Source: an uncultured Isosphaeraceae bacterium (lineage in GTDB: Bacteria; Planctomycetota; Planctomycetia; Isosphaerales; Isosphaeraceae). From it: DNA of 10,314 nucleotides. Location of the stretch: NCBI GenBank assembly GCA_937907405.1, contig CALCIC010000413.1:1-10314 (forward strand), in the 5' to 3' direction. Numbering within the stretch: position 1 is the stretch's first letter; the number at the start of each line of letters is the position of its first letter. The translations under genes were made by a program, and so were the position numbers. The notes below the pieces were generated by a model that was not told the DNA's origin, did no database searches, and saw only the letters and a program-made list of their open reading frames with translations. Below, piece after piece: positions 1 through 6,414 of this stretch.

Positions 1-715
1 TTCGCAGGCGCTGATTCAGGTCGACGACGGTCCGATCACGCAGCAAGCGGCCGGCAAGTTGACGGTGCATTCGGCGGGGACCCGCAACCCGTTCGGCCTC
101 TGCCTCGACGCTCGGGGCCGCCTCTTCTTCACCAACAACTACAATCGCGCGGTCACCAACGGCGATGGCACGACCGTGCGGGATCAACCCAGGGATCAGA
201 CGAGCACGTTCATCGGCGAGGACGTGCACGACCAACTTTTTATGGCCGTTCCGGGGGCGGATTACGGGTACGCCGACGACAACTGGCGAGGCCGGTCGCC
301 GATGCTTCCGCTGGGGGCTTCCGGGAACAATCGCGTCCGGTCGATCACCTTCGACAACCTCGCCAACCCCGGCCCGTACACTCTGCCCGACCCGGCCCAT
401 CCGGTGGGCCTTGGCCCCAGCGCATCGGCCGACGGGTGCGCGTTCTTCTACGCCGGCGGGCTTCCGCCTGAGTTGATGGGCAACGTGTTCATCGCTCGTT
501 ACAATCCGTCGGTCACGGACCACTCCAATCCGCCCAACACACTCAACTACGCCGACCTGGTGGCCGTCGACGTGCAGACCGGCGCGATCAAGCGCGTGGC
601 CTCTCAATTCAGCAATCCCATCGCCCTTCTCTCCGACGGCGCGGGGCGCCTGCTGATCGCCGACTTCTCGGCCGGGGGCGCCGGCGTGATCTACGCGCTC
701 AGAGTCAATCCTTGA
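1..715 (+). CDS. Sorbosone/glucose dehydrogenase-like beta-propeller protein, 5' end missing
   Basis: The reading frame is open from base 2 and ends in TGA at 713-715, so 237 C-terminal residues are visible; the true start lies before the window. An internal TTG at 59 could be read as a start, but the frame continues upstream without a stop. Family signatures are GTRNPFGLCLD followed by GRLFFTNN (the usual 'GxRNPxGLxxDxxGxLyvtdn' of soluble PQQ-dependent sugar dehydrogenases), GADYGY, a PVGLGPSASADGCAFFYAGG stretch with PPELMGNVFIARY, and a final blade ending in GAGVIYALRV. Such proteins are six-bladed propellers that usually act outside the cytoplasm on sugars or aldehydes. The N-terminal blades and any signal peptide or cytochrome fusion cannot be seen, so substrate and cofactor are not assignable. 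The protein ends without a PEP-CTERM tail. A PEP-CTERM gene follows 62 bp downstream on the same strand and may be co-transcribed. Confidence 0.85.
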   Translation, partial: SQALIQVDDGPITQQAAGKLTVHSAGTRNPFGLCLDARGRLFFTNNYNRAVTNGDGTTVRDQPRDQTSTFIGEDVHDQLFMAVPGADYGYADDNWRGRSPMLPLGASGNNRVRSITFDNLANPGPYTLPDPAHPVGLGPSASADGCAFFYAGGLPPELMGNVFIARYNPSVTDHSNPPNTLNYADLVAVDVQTGAIKRVASQFSNPIALLSDGAGRLLIADFSAGGAGVIYALRVNP

Positions 716-777
716 TCCGCGAACCGGCGGCTACGCCTCTCCGTTTGCAGCCCTGAAACTCCAAAAGGCGATTCATA

Positions 778-1305
778 ATGATAATGCGACATCCTGGAAA
801 GCTCGGCTTCGCGATTGTTCTTGCGTCGGTCTTGACCTCGCTGGCGCCTTCCGCCCGGGGCGACCTGGCGTTGAGTCTGGCCGTCGACGTCGCCGCGCGG
901 CCGGGCGGGCTGAACCTCTACCAATATACGCTCTCGAACCTGTCGGACAGCACGTTGCCGGTCGTCCAGTTCGATCTCGCGGTCGCGGCCGCCGCCGACC
1001 TTCAGGACGTCGCGGGGCCCGTCGGATGGAGCTTCGACTATACGCCCGGCGACGTCTTCGTCTCGTTCTACTCCGACGGCCCCGATTCGGACCTGGCGCC
1101 CGGAGCTTCGGGACAGTTCTCATTCCTGAGCCGTCTGGGGCCGGTCCTTATGGACTATTTCGTCGTCGGCAGCGACCCGCCCATCCAGATCGTCGACCAG
1201 GGCCGGATCGGCTCCCCCGGCGCGGCCGCCGTCCCCGAGCCGGCCGGCCTCGTCCTCGCGGCCCTTGGTCTGACCGCTCTGGGCTTCGTCCGCCGCCTCG
1301 GGTGA
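778..1305 (+). CDS. Small PEP-CTERM sorting-domain protein
   Basis: A 175-residue secreted protein. The N-terminus has a basic stretch and a hydrophobic core (about residues 10-23), with likely cleavage near SARG-D at 25-29. The C-terminus is a textbook PEP-CTERM signal: VPEP at 152-155, a hydrophobic segment (156-170) and a terminal VRRLG. In this system exosortase (EpsH-like) recognises the tail at the inner membrane and the protein goes to the surface or to exopolysaccharide; that is family knowledge. The 120-residue middle part is predicted beta-rich and has no cysteines; I recognise no catalytic domain in it. Start ATG 778 has an AAAAGG ribosome site 9 nt upstream. A second in-frame ATG at 784 would leave the signal peptide intact, so the start is uncertain by two codons. 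No exosortase gene is in the window. Confidence 0.88.
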   Translation: MIMRHPGKLGFAIVLASVLTSLAPSARGDLALSLAVDVAARPGGLNLYQYTLSNLSDSTLPVVQFDLAVAAAADLQDVAGPVGWSFDYTPGDVFVSFYSDGPDSDLAPGASGQFSFLSRLGPVLMDYFVVGSDPPIQIVDQGRIGSPGAAAVPEPAGLVLAALGLTALGFVRRLG

Positions 1306-1344
1306 TTCCGACTCGATCGCGGGTTCCTGAAGAGTCCGCGGCTT

Positions 1345-2547
1345 TTACCGCGATTGATACAGGACGACGTTGTGCGTCGAGCCGCCGATGACGACGACGT
1401 CGGGCTTGCCGTCGCCGTCGACGTCGCCTCCCCGGAGGTCCTGAGCGGCGACGGCCTGGTCGATGATCGTTCGGCGCCACGTCCGGGAATCGGCGTTGTA
1501 GTCGTAGAGCGCGACGCGATGACCCTTGCCCCGGTGGCCGGCGAAGATCTCGTCCTGGCCGTCGCCGTTCAGGTCGACCACCCAGAGCGCGTGGCCGTCG
1601 GCGAGCGTGTCGTCGAGCACCGTCCGGGGGCCGAATTCGAGCGAGTCGGCCGACTTCTGGGGCCAGACCACCACGTCCGTCCCATGCCAGGGCTCGACCG
1701 TCGCCAGGAACATCCGGCCGTCCTTGAACTTCCCCCGGTGGATCTCGCTCGCCCCGCGTTTAGGCCGCTCGCCAGTCGCGCCCGGGACGAGGGCGCGGAC
1801 CTGGGCCTTGGCCTTGCCGTCGCCGGGTTCGACCAGCGTCACGCCCTCGTTGCTGGCGACCAGGACGACCGGCCGCTTGATCGGGCCGAACGACGGCAGG
1901 ATCTCGGCCGCGTGCGTCACCAGGCGATTCGCGAGCGGAGCGACCACGAATCCCCGGGCGGGCCCGAGGAAGACGCCGCCCGGAACGACGGAAACGATCT
2001 GCGCCGGGTCGTCGTAGGTCGGGGGCTTCGCCGCCGGGCCGAAGATGGGGGCGACGAGGAGTTGGAGGCGGCCGTCGCCGTCGAGGTCGCCCCAGCGGAG
2101 CCGGTGGATGCTCGGGATGTTGGGGCAAGGCTCGACGACCCACGGGTCATCGAGGGTCGCCCCTTGCTTCGCCAGCAGGAGCTTGCCTCGGTTCGGCTGG
2201 TTCATCTCGAACTCGTAGGCGATGGCGATCTCGGCCTTGCCGTCGCCGTCGATATCGGCCGCCGCGCTGCTGATGACCCCCGGGGCGGTCATCTTGTCGG
2301 TGATGATCCGCTTCTTCCACGTCGGGTTCTGATACCAGGCGCAGACGTCGCCGCCGAGGCCGACGACGTCGAGCTTGCCGTCGCCGTCGACGTCGGCCGT
2401 CTCGACCTGATAGCCGCCAGGGAAATCGGCGTCGATGACGATCCTGTCGAACGCGAACGGCGAGGGCGCGTCGGCGTCGGCCTCTCCCGCGACCAGTCGG
2501 CCGGCCGCCGAAATCAGAACAAACGCCGCGATGATGGCTTTCTTCAC
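1345..2547 (-). CDS. Secreted FG-GAP/VCBS repeat protein (probable seven-bladed beta-propeller)
   Basis: A 400-residue protein. The chosen start is GTG at 2547-2545, because an AGAGGA ribosome site lies 9 nt upstream and the next residues (VKKAIIAAFVLISAAG...) form a signal peptide cleaved near VAG-E (19-22). The open frame runs back to 2745, but that extension overlaps the upstream gene and looks non-coding. Five calcium-loop motifs of the FG-GAP/integrin-like type are seen: DVDGDGKLD (52-60), DIDGDGKAE (98-106), DLDGDGRLQ (154-162), DLNGDGQDE (325-333) and DVDGDGKPD (375-383). The gap between the third and fourth would fit two degenerate blades, giving seven. SIHRLRWGDLDGDG recalls the propeller part of fungal aldos-2-ulose dehydratase as I remember it; the cupin domains of that enzyme are absent here. 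Likely a periplasmic or surface binding protein; ligand unknown. It follows the helix-rich gene by 28 bp and probably shares its transcript. Confidence 0.88.
   Translation of the reverse strand: MKKAIIAAFVLISAAGRLVAGEADADAPSPFAFDRIVIDADFPGGYQVETADVDGDGKLDVVGLGGDVCAWYQNPTWKKRIITDKMTAPGVISSAAADIDGDGKAEIAIAYEFEMNQPNRGKLLLAKQGATLDDPWVVEPCPNIPSIHRLRWGDLDGDGRLQLLVAPIFGPAAKPPTYDDPAQIVSVVPGGVFLGPARGFVVAPLANRLVTHAAEILPSFGPIKRPVVLVASNEGVTLVEPGDGKAKAQVRALVPGATGERPKRGASEIHRGKFKDGRMFLATVEPWHGTDVVVWPQKSADSLEFGPRTVLDDTLADGHALWVVDLNGDGQDEIFAGHRGKGHRVALYDYNADSRTWRRTIIDQAVAAQDLRGGDVDGDGKPDVVVIGGSTHNVVLYQSR
1399..2394 (-). repeat. Five coding repeats for DxDGDG calcium loops
   Basis: The DNA for each calcium loop repeats a near-identical core on the + strand, approximately GCCGTCGCCGTCGACGTCG, at 1399-1425, 1549-1575, 2062-2088, 2230-2256 and 2368-2394. 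These are protein-level repeats preserved by GC-rich codon use, not a mobile or regulatory repeat. They also explain the AVAVDV-rich shadow frame on the opposite strand. Confidence 0.8.
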
Positions 2548-2556
2548 GATGATCGG

Positions 2557-2562
2557 TCCTCT
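2557..2562 (-). promoter_or_regulatory. Ribosome binding site deciding the GTG start of the propeller gene
   Basis: Read on the minus strand this is AGAGGA, 9 nt before GTG 2547. It lies in the 28-bp gap after the stop of the upstream gene and selects the GTG that begins a clean signal peptide. Confidence 0.65.
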
Positions 2563-2575
2563 GCGTGGTTCAGAA

Positions 2576-3451
2576 CTACGGCTCGGCGCGCTTGGCGGTC
2601 CAGCCGGCGGGGATGCCGGCGGTGTTCTCGGGCTTGACCAAAACCTGGTTGATGTCGGGGTCCTGGGCGGAGTCGCTCTCGGCGAGCTTGATCCGGTTCT
2701 CGAGCTGGGCGATCTTGAGTTCGAGCACGGCGACGCGGGCCTCAAGTTCGTCGGGCCGTCGGGCGCGGGGGACCTCGGGATAGCCGAGCTGGCGCTGCAG
2801 CGCCGAGAACAGGTACAACGGGTCGCGGCCTCGGTTGGCCCGGGCGATCTTGCCTTCCTTCTCGCCGAAGAGGGGCGGATACTTGGGCTGGAAGTCGGGC
2901 TTGAGCCGTCTTCGCTCGTCGACGAAGTAGGCCGAGCGGACGAAGATCAGGTCGGCGAAATCGACGTCGCCCAGCCGGGTCTGAAGCGTCAAGATGTAAT
3001 CGCGCCAGTCTTCGTCGTAAAACGGGTCGCGGGCCATCGCGGCGAGCCCCTTGGTGTAGCCCAGCCGGTTCCGCGACAGCGACTCGAATTGATAGATGAA
3101 CAGCCCCGCGAGCGACGGCCCCTTGGCCTTGAATTCGGCCTCGCGTTCCAGGATCAGCAGCGCCTGCTCCATGGCGAACCGGCTGAGGTCCGCCTCGGCC
3201 TGGGCGATCACGTGGGTCTGGAACGCGGTGAAATAGTGTTCGATCCGCGCCATGGCCGGCGACATCATGCCCGAGATCTTGCTCTCGGTGTGGAGGAAGC
3301 CGACCGCCAGCGGCAGCCTGGTGGTCGACAACAGCTCCTCGCCGATCCGCCCGAGGATCTCCTGCGACGGCAGCCCGTCGGCCAGCCGCGCGCGGAACGC
3401 GTGGAAGAAATACGCCTGCTCGATGAACTCTTCGCGATCGAGCACCGGCAT
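2576..3451 (-). CDS. Uncharacterised helix-rich protein with C-terminal coiled coil
   Basis: A 291-residue protein from ATG 3451 (MPVLDREEFIEQAYFF...). I recognise no named domain; it resembles conserved hypothetical proteins I associate with planctomycetes. It is rich in predicted alpha helix and aromatic residues, e.g. EHYFTAFQTHVIAQAEADLSRF (71-92) and GLFIYQFESLSRNRLGY (116-132), then DPFYDEDWRDYIL (142-154) and DFADLIFVRSAYFVDERRR (164-182). Residues 236-254 form a heptad series (L236, V240, L243, I247, L250, I254) typical of a coiled coil, so oligomerisation is likely. No signal peptide or membrane segment is visible, so it is probably cytoplasmic, unlike its exported partner. Start: the frame stays open to a GTG at 3577, but the extra 42 residues are Arg/Pro-rich and that GTG lacks a ribosome site, while AGGAG at 3458-3462 fits the tandem ATGs at 3454 and 3451 (3 and 6 nt spacing). 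First gene of a likely two-gene operon. Confidence 0.82.
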   Translation of the reverse strand: MPVLDREEFIEQAYFFHAFRARLADGLPSQEILGRIGEELLSTTRLPLAVGFLHTESKISGMMSPAMARIEHYFTAFQTHVIAQAEADLSRFAMEQALLILEREAEFKAKGPSLAGLFIYQFESLSRNRLGYTKGLAAMARDPFYDEDWRDYILTLQTRLGDVDFADLIFVRSAYFVDERRRLKPDFQPKYPPLFGEKEGKIARANRGRDPLYLFSALQRQLGYPEVPRARRPDELEARVAVLELKIAQLENRIKLAESDSAQDPDINQVLVKPENTAGIPAGWTAKRAEP

Positions 3452-3756
3452 CATCGGCTCCTGAAGCTGGCTAAGGACGTCTCCGCCCTCTCCGGGTCGC
3501 GGCGGCCGGCGCTCATGGAAGTCTCGGAAAACCTCGGCCGAACGACGAGTGTAACATCGCAGCCGCCGGAGGAACACGCGGCCGACTCGTCGAGCCGGCT
3601 TCGAGGATCGCTGTCGCCCGCGATCCCTTTTTGCGGCTCGATCCGAAAATTCGGTCCAGTCGCGCGGCCTGGCGGCCGATTCAATGGATGGAATACGCCT
3701 TCCGAACCGCGGGCGGGCCTCCCTGCCATCTTACATGAAACCATGGAGCGCGCGCG
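3452..3756. other. Divergent intergenic spacer
   Basis: 305 bp between the helix-rich gene (-) and the beta-barrel gene (+), where promoters for both must lie. A weak extended -10-like element, TGTTACACT on the minus strand, covers 3548-3556. If used, transcription would start near 3541, inside the longer version of the helix-rich frame and so in favour of the short start. A short interrupted palindrome CCGAAAATTCGG sits at 3643-3654 in a locally AT-richer patch. I see no convincing -35/-10 pair for the + strand gene and no RNA gene. Confidence 0.4.
3458..3462 (-). promoter_or_regulatory. Ribosome binding site for the helix-rich gene
   Basis: AGGAG on the minus strand, 3 nt before ATG 3454 and 6 nt before ATG 3451. 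The second spacing is the more usual one, so 3451 was chosen; starting at 3454 would add one Met. Confidence 0.55.
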
Positions 3757-4725
3757 ATGGGGCGGCCGGCGCGATGCATCATCCTTGCGGTTCTGGCGCT
3801 GTCCGGCGCGCGATGGGGGGCGGCTCAAGAGCCGGGTGCCCGCGCGCCCGACGAACCGGCCGCGAACGCCCCGAGCGCCGGGCCTCCTTCCAGCCCCCGA
3901 CGCGAGCCGCGATCCTTCCACGACTGGCTGCTGGGACCGCTCTCGGGGAAGGAGGACCCGGACGGGCCGATCAACACCGACCGTCCCAGCTTCACGCCGG
4001 CCAACACGGTGGTGCCGAAGGGGAGACTGCAGATCGAGTCGGGGTTTAGCTTCACCCACGATCGGACTTCGACGTCATCGACCGGCGCATACGTGTACCC
4101 TGAACTGGCCGTGCGCGTCGGGATCGCCAGGCGGGTGGAGTTCCGCACCTACTGGCTCGGCGAAACCGACATGTTCAGTCGGCCCAACCGGCCCGGCGCT
4201 CCAACCCAGATCACGCGCGGGGCGAGCGATATGGAAGTCGGGTTCAAGACCCAGTTGCTCTTCGGCGACGACGAGAAGCGATGGCGGCCGACGACCGCCT
4301 TGATCACCTCGGTGATCGCGCCGACGGGTGGAAACTCGCCCTTTGGGTCGCAATCGGTCAGTCCCTTCGTCGCGTTGCTGTACGGCTGGAGCCTCACGAA
4401 GCACCTGACGCTCGCGGGAGGGACCGGAGAGGTTTCGAGCCGGCGACGGATTCTGGGCGGGCCCAACCCTCACAGCGACAACTTCGAGCAATTCTTCCAA
4501 TCCGCCCTGTTGTTCTATTCGCCGAATGAACGGCTGACCTTGTACCACGAGTGGTACGCCCTGATGTACACGAACGCCGACGACGACCGCCCGTTGCACA
4601 ACATGGACTCCGGCGTCCTGTACCGCCCGACGCCCAACACCCAACTCGACCTTCGCGCCGGCTTCGGCGTGGGCGACCGCCCGGGCGACTTCATCACCGG
4701 CGCGGGGTTCTCCGTCCGCTTTTGA
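3757..4725 (+). CDS. Outer-membrane beta-barrel protein, MetA-pathway of phenol degradation (transporter) family
   Basis: A 322-residue protein with a signal peptide (residues 1-23, cleavage around GAAQ), a Pro/Ala-rich linker (about 24-50), then a predicted beta-barrel. Family marks (PF13557-type) are NTDRPSFTPANTVVPKGRLQIES (73-95), PELAVRVGIARRVEFR (115-130) and VIAPTGG in the middle. It ends in GAGFSVRF with a terminal phenylalanine, the usual outer-membrane barrel C-terminus. The family name comes from an aromatic-degradation locus, but most members are generic barrels of unproved cargo. No aromatic catabolism gene is nearby, so I do not infer phenol transport. ATG 3757 has GGAG at 3745-3748, 8 nt upstream. 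Its stop lies 9 bp from the stop of the converging DUF1501 gene, leaving no room for a separate terminator between them. Confidence 0.83.
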   Translation: MGRPARCIILAVLALSGARWGAAQEPGARAPDEPAANAPSAGPPSSPRREPRSFHDWLLGPLSGKEDPDGPINTDRPSFTPANTVVPKGRLQIESGFSFTHDRTSTSSTGAYVYPELAVRVGIARRVEFRTYWLGETDMFSRPNRPGAPTQITRGASDMEVGFKTQLLFGDDEKRWRPTTALITSVIAPTGGNSPFGSQSVSPFVALLYGWSLTKHLTLAGGTGEVSSRRRILGGPNPHSDNFEQFFQSALLFYSPNERLTLYHEWYALMYTNADDDRPLHNMDSGVLYRPTPNTQLDLRAGFGVGDRPGDFITGAGFSVRF

Positions 4726-4734
4726 AGCGACGGG

Positions 4735-6108
4735 TCAACCGACGAGTTCGCGGATCGGCTCGCCGTTTTCGATCAGGCGCGTCGGCCGGCCGGAGCGGTC
4801 TTCGAACGTAACGGCTCGGGAGTCGATGCCGAGGTGGTGATAGACCGTCGCGGCGACGTCCTGGGGGCTGATCGGCCGGTCGACCACGTGCTCGCCCCGC
4901 GCGCTGCTGCGGCCGATCACCTGGCCCATCCGCATTGATCCGCAGCCCATCAGGACGCTGAACGCGTTGCCCCAGTGGTCGCGGCCGGCGTCCTTGTTCA
5001 TCCGGGGGGTGCGGCCGAATTCGCCCATCGCCACGACCAGCGTCGAGTCGTAAAGCCCGCGGTCGACCAGGTCGTCGATCAAGGCGCCGATCGCGCGGTC
5101 GAGCGGCGTGATCAGCTTGTGCGCGCCCTCCTCGGTCTTGAGCTGCGGCGGGGGGCCGTGGTGGTCCCAGGGGACGCAGTTGACCGTCACGAACGGCGTG
5201 CCCGCCTCGACCAGGCGGCGGGCCAGGAGGGCGCTCTGGCCGAAGGTGTGGCGACCGTACTTGTCGCGGAGCCTTGGGTCCTCGGCGTCGACGTCGAAGG
5301 CGCTGGCGACGCGGGTTCCCGTGAGCATGCCGAAGGCGCGTTCATGGTAGACGTCAAGGTCGCGGAGCTTGGCGTCGGCGTCGCGACGAACCTGGTCCAT
5401 GGCCGCCAGCATCCGGCGGCGATCCTCCAGGCGGCCGAGCGTCAGGCCGCGTGGGAGCGAGAGGTTCCGGACCTGGTATTTGGGGTCGTTGGGGTCGGAC
5501 TCGACGATGAAGGGATTGGAGCCGCCGCCGAGATAGGCCGCGTAGTGGAACAGGTTGTCGGTCCCTCCCCGCAGGTGCGGCACGGCCACGTACGGGGGCA
5601 TTCCCGAGCCCTGCACCCGCTTGAGCCGGGCCGCCGCCGAGCCGATCGACGGCCGCCGCTGCACGGTGTTGTCGGGCGCGTTGAAGGCCGGCCCCTCGTA
5701 GCCGGTGAGCATCCAGTGGTTGCCCTTGGTGTGGTCGCCCGTGCCGTGGTTGACCGACCGGAGGATCGCCAGCCGATCCATCCGCTTGGCCTGCTCGGGC
5801 AGAAGCTCGCCGAGGTGGACTCCCGGGAGGCTCGTGCCGACGGCGCCGAACGGCCCCCGGAACCCGCTGGGGGAGTCGGGCTTCGGGTCCCAGGTCTCCA
5901 TGTGGCCGGGCCCGCCGCTGAGCCAGATCAGGATCACGCTCCGCTGCGCGCCGCCGATCGAGCCGACGCCGCGATCCGCCCCCCGGGCCCGGAGCCGGAA
6001 GAACTCGGGAAGCGCGAGCCCGCCGACGCCGAGCGTCCCCGCCTGGAGGAAACTCCGCCTCGTCAGCCCGTCGCAATCGCGTGCCGACTCCCCTGGAATC
6101 TTGAGCAT
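4735..6108 (-). CDS. Tat-exported DUF1501 protein (copy A, no DUF1553 partner adjacent)
   Basis: A 457-residue DUF1501 (PF07394) protein, a family with the alkaline phosphatase/sulfatase-like fold; its biochemical role is not established. The N-terminus has a classic twin-arginine signal, LTRRSFLQAG (15-24), followed by a hydrophobic stretch. Family motifs in order are LSGGPGHMETWDPKP (63-77), MDRLAILRSV (110-119), PWDHHG (313-318), MGEFGRTPRMN (361-371) and GRDHWGN (375-381). His and Asp/Glu residues in these are the likely metal ligands, judged by analogy with the superfamily. The Asp usually found in 'GGPSHLDT' is Glu71 here. ATG 6108 has GAGGAG at 6115-6120, 6 nt away. Planctomycete DUF1501 genes often follow a PSCyt/DUF1553 gene; here the upstream neighbour is a divergent gene behind a 306-bp spacer, so this copy seems to be transcribed alone. 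Confidence 0.93.
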   Translation of the reverse strand: MLKIPGESARDCDGLTRRSFLQAGTLGVGGLALPEFFRLRARGADRGVGSIGGAQRSVILIWLSGGPGHMETWDPKPDSPSGFRGPFGAVGTSLPGVHLGELLPEQAKRMDRLAILRSVNHGTGDHTKGNHWMLTGYEGPAFNAPDNTVQRRPSIGSAAARLKRVQGSGMPPYVAVPHLRGGTDNLFHYAAYLGGGSNPFIVESDPNDPKYQVRNLSLPRGLTLGRLEDRRRMLAAMDQVRRDADAKLRDLDVYHERAFGMLTGTRVASAFDVDAEDPRLRDKYGRHTFGQSALLARRLVEAGTPFVTVNCVPWDHHGPPPQLKTEEGAHKLITPLDRAIGALIDDLVDRGLYDSTLVVAMGEFGRTPRMNKDAGRDHWGNAFSVLMGCGSMRMGQVIGRSSARGEHVVDRPISPQDVAATVYHHLGIDSRAVTFEDRSGRPTRLIENGEPIRELVG

Positions 6109-6171
6109 CGCGCGCTCCTCGCCGCTTGGATTTTAATCAACTCTTGTTAATTTCTTCGGCCGTCGCTGATT

Positions 6172-6177
6172 TGTCAA
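6172..6177 (-). promoter_or_regulatory. Candidate -35 box for DUF1501 copy A
   Basis: The minus strand carries a perfect TTGACA, about 64 nt before the start codon. The matching -10 is poor: GAAATT at 17 nt spacing or AATTAA at 19 nt. A better -10-like TAAAAT lies further downstream without a good -35. A sigma-70-like promoter is an inference only. Confidence 0.3.
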
Positions 6178-6241
6178 GGCCGCGCCGACCCTCCTTCTGG
6201 AAGCGGATTTCGTCTCGATTCAAAAAGAGCGGATTTAATGC

Positions 6242-6269
6242 TTGAAACGTTTTATTGCCTTGATATTGT
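6242..6269 (+). promoter_or_regulatory. Candidate sigma-70-like promoter for the WWQW-family gene
   Basis: TTGAAA at 6242-6247, 16 nt spacer, then TATTGT at 6264-6269, within the AT-rich spacer. This would start transcription near 6276, giving a leader of about 140 nt before ATG 6415. The -35 matches 5 of 6 consensus bases and the -10 matches 4 of 6. Confidence 0.35.
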
Positions 6270-6414
6270 CATGACGCCTCCATGTCGAATCTAAGGCGAT
6301 GACGGCTTGCGAACCTGCGATGCAGTCGGCCTTGAGCCCTCGTGCATGGGGCGGGGACGGCAGGAGAGGCGATTGACGACGCAGACGACACCATTTCATT
6401 CAGGGGGAAGGAAC

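Larger units (their letters stand above)
6109..6414. other. AT-rich divergent promoter region
   Basis: 306 bp between DUF1501 copy A (-) and the WWQW-family gene (+). Two patches (about 6127-6160 and 6219-6272) are far more AT-rich than the surrounding coding DNA, as expected for promoters in a GC-rich genome. The + frame is open from 6307, but 6307-6414 lacks coding character and the ribosome site is just before 6415. No RNA gene or repeat is evident. Confidence 0.6.

Noticed and set aside
1337..1352. Hairpin CGCGG-CTTTTA-CCGCG between the PEP-CTERM and propeller genes
   Set aside because: Only a 5-bp stem, it overlaps the stop codon of the propeller gene, and no T-run follows on either strand; not a convincing terminator.
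1354..2637. A 427-codon open frame on the + strand opposite the propeller gene, rich in AVAVDV repeats
   Set aside because: It is the mirror of the DGDG-coding repeats in GC-rich DNA. The minus-strand product has a signal peptide, ribosome site and five family motifs; this frame has none.
3643..3654. Palindrome CCGAAAATTCGG in the divergent spacer as an operator
   Set aside because: A single 5-bp half-site pair with no second copy and no regulator gene nearby; chance cannot be excluded.
2435..4303. A 622-codon + strand frame spanning parts of three genes
   Set aside because: It runs antisense to the helix-rich gene, through the spacer and out of frame into the beta-barrel gene. Its composition is Arg/Pro/Gly-rich with no motif, typical of a GC-rich shadow.
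4975..6150. A 391-codon + strand frame opposite DUF1501 copy A
   Set aside because: DUF1501 motifs on the minus strand are unmistakable; this frame has no domain signature and no ribosome site.
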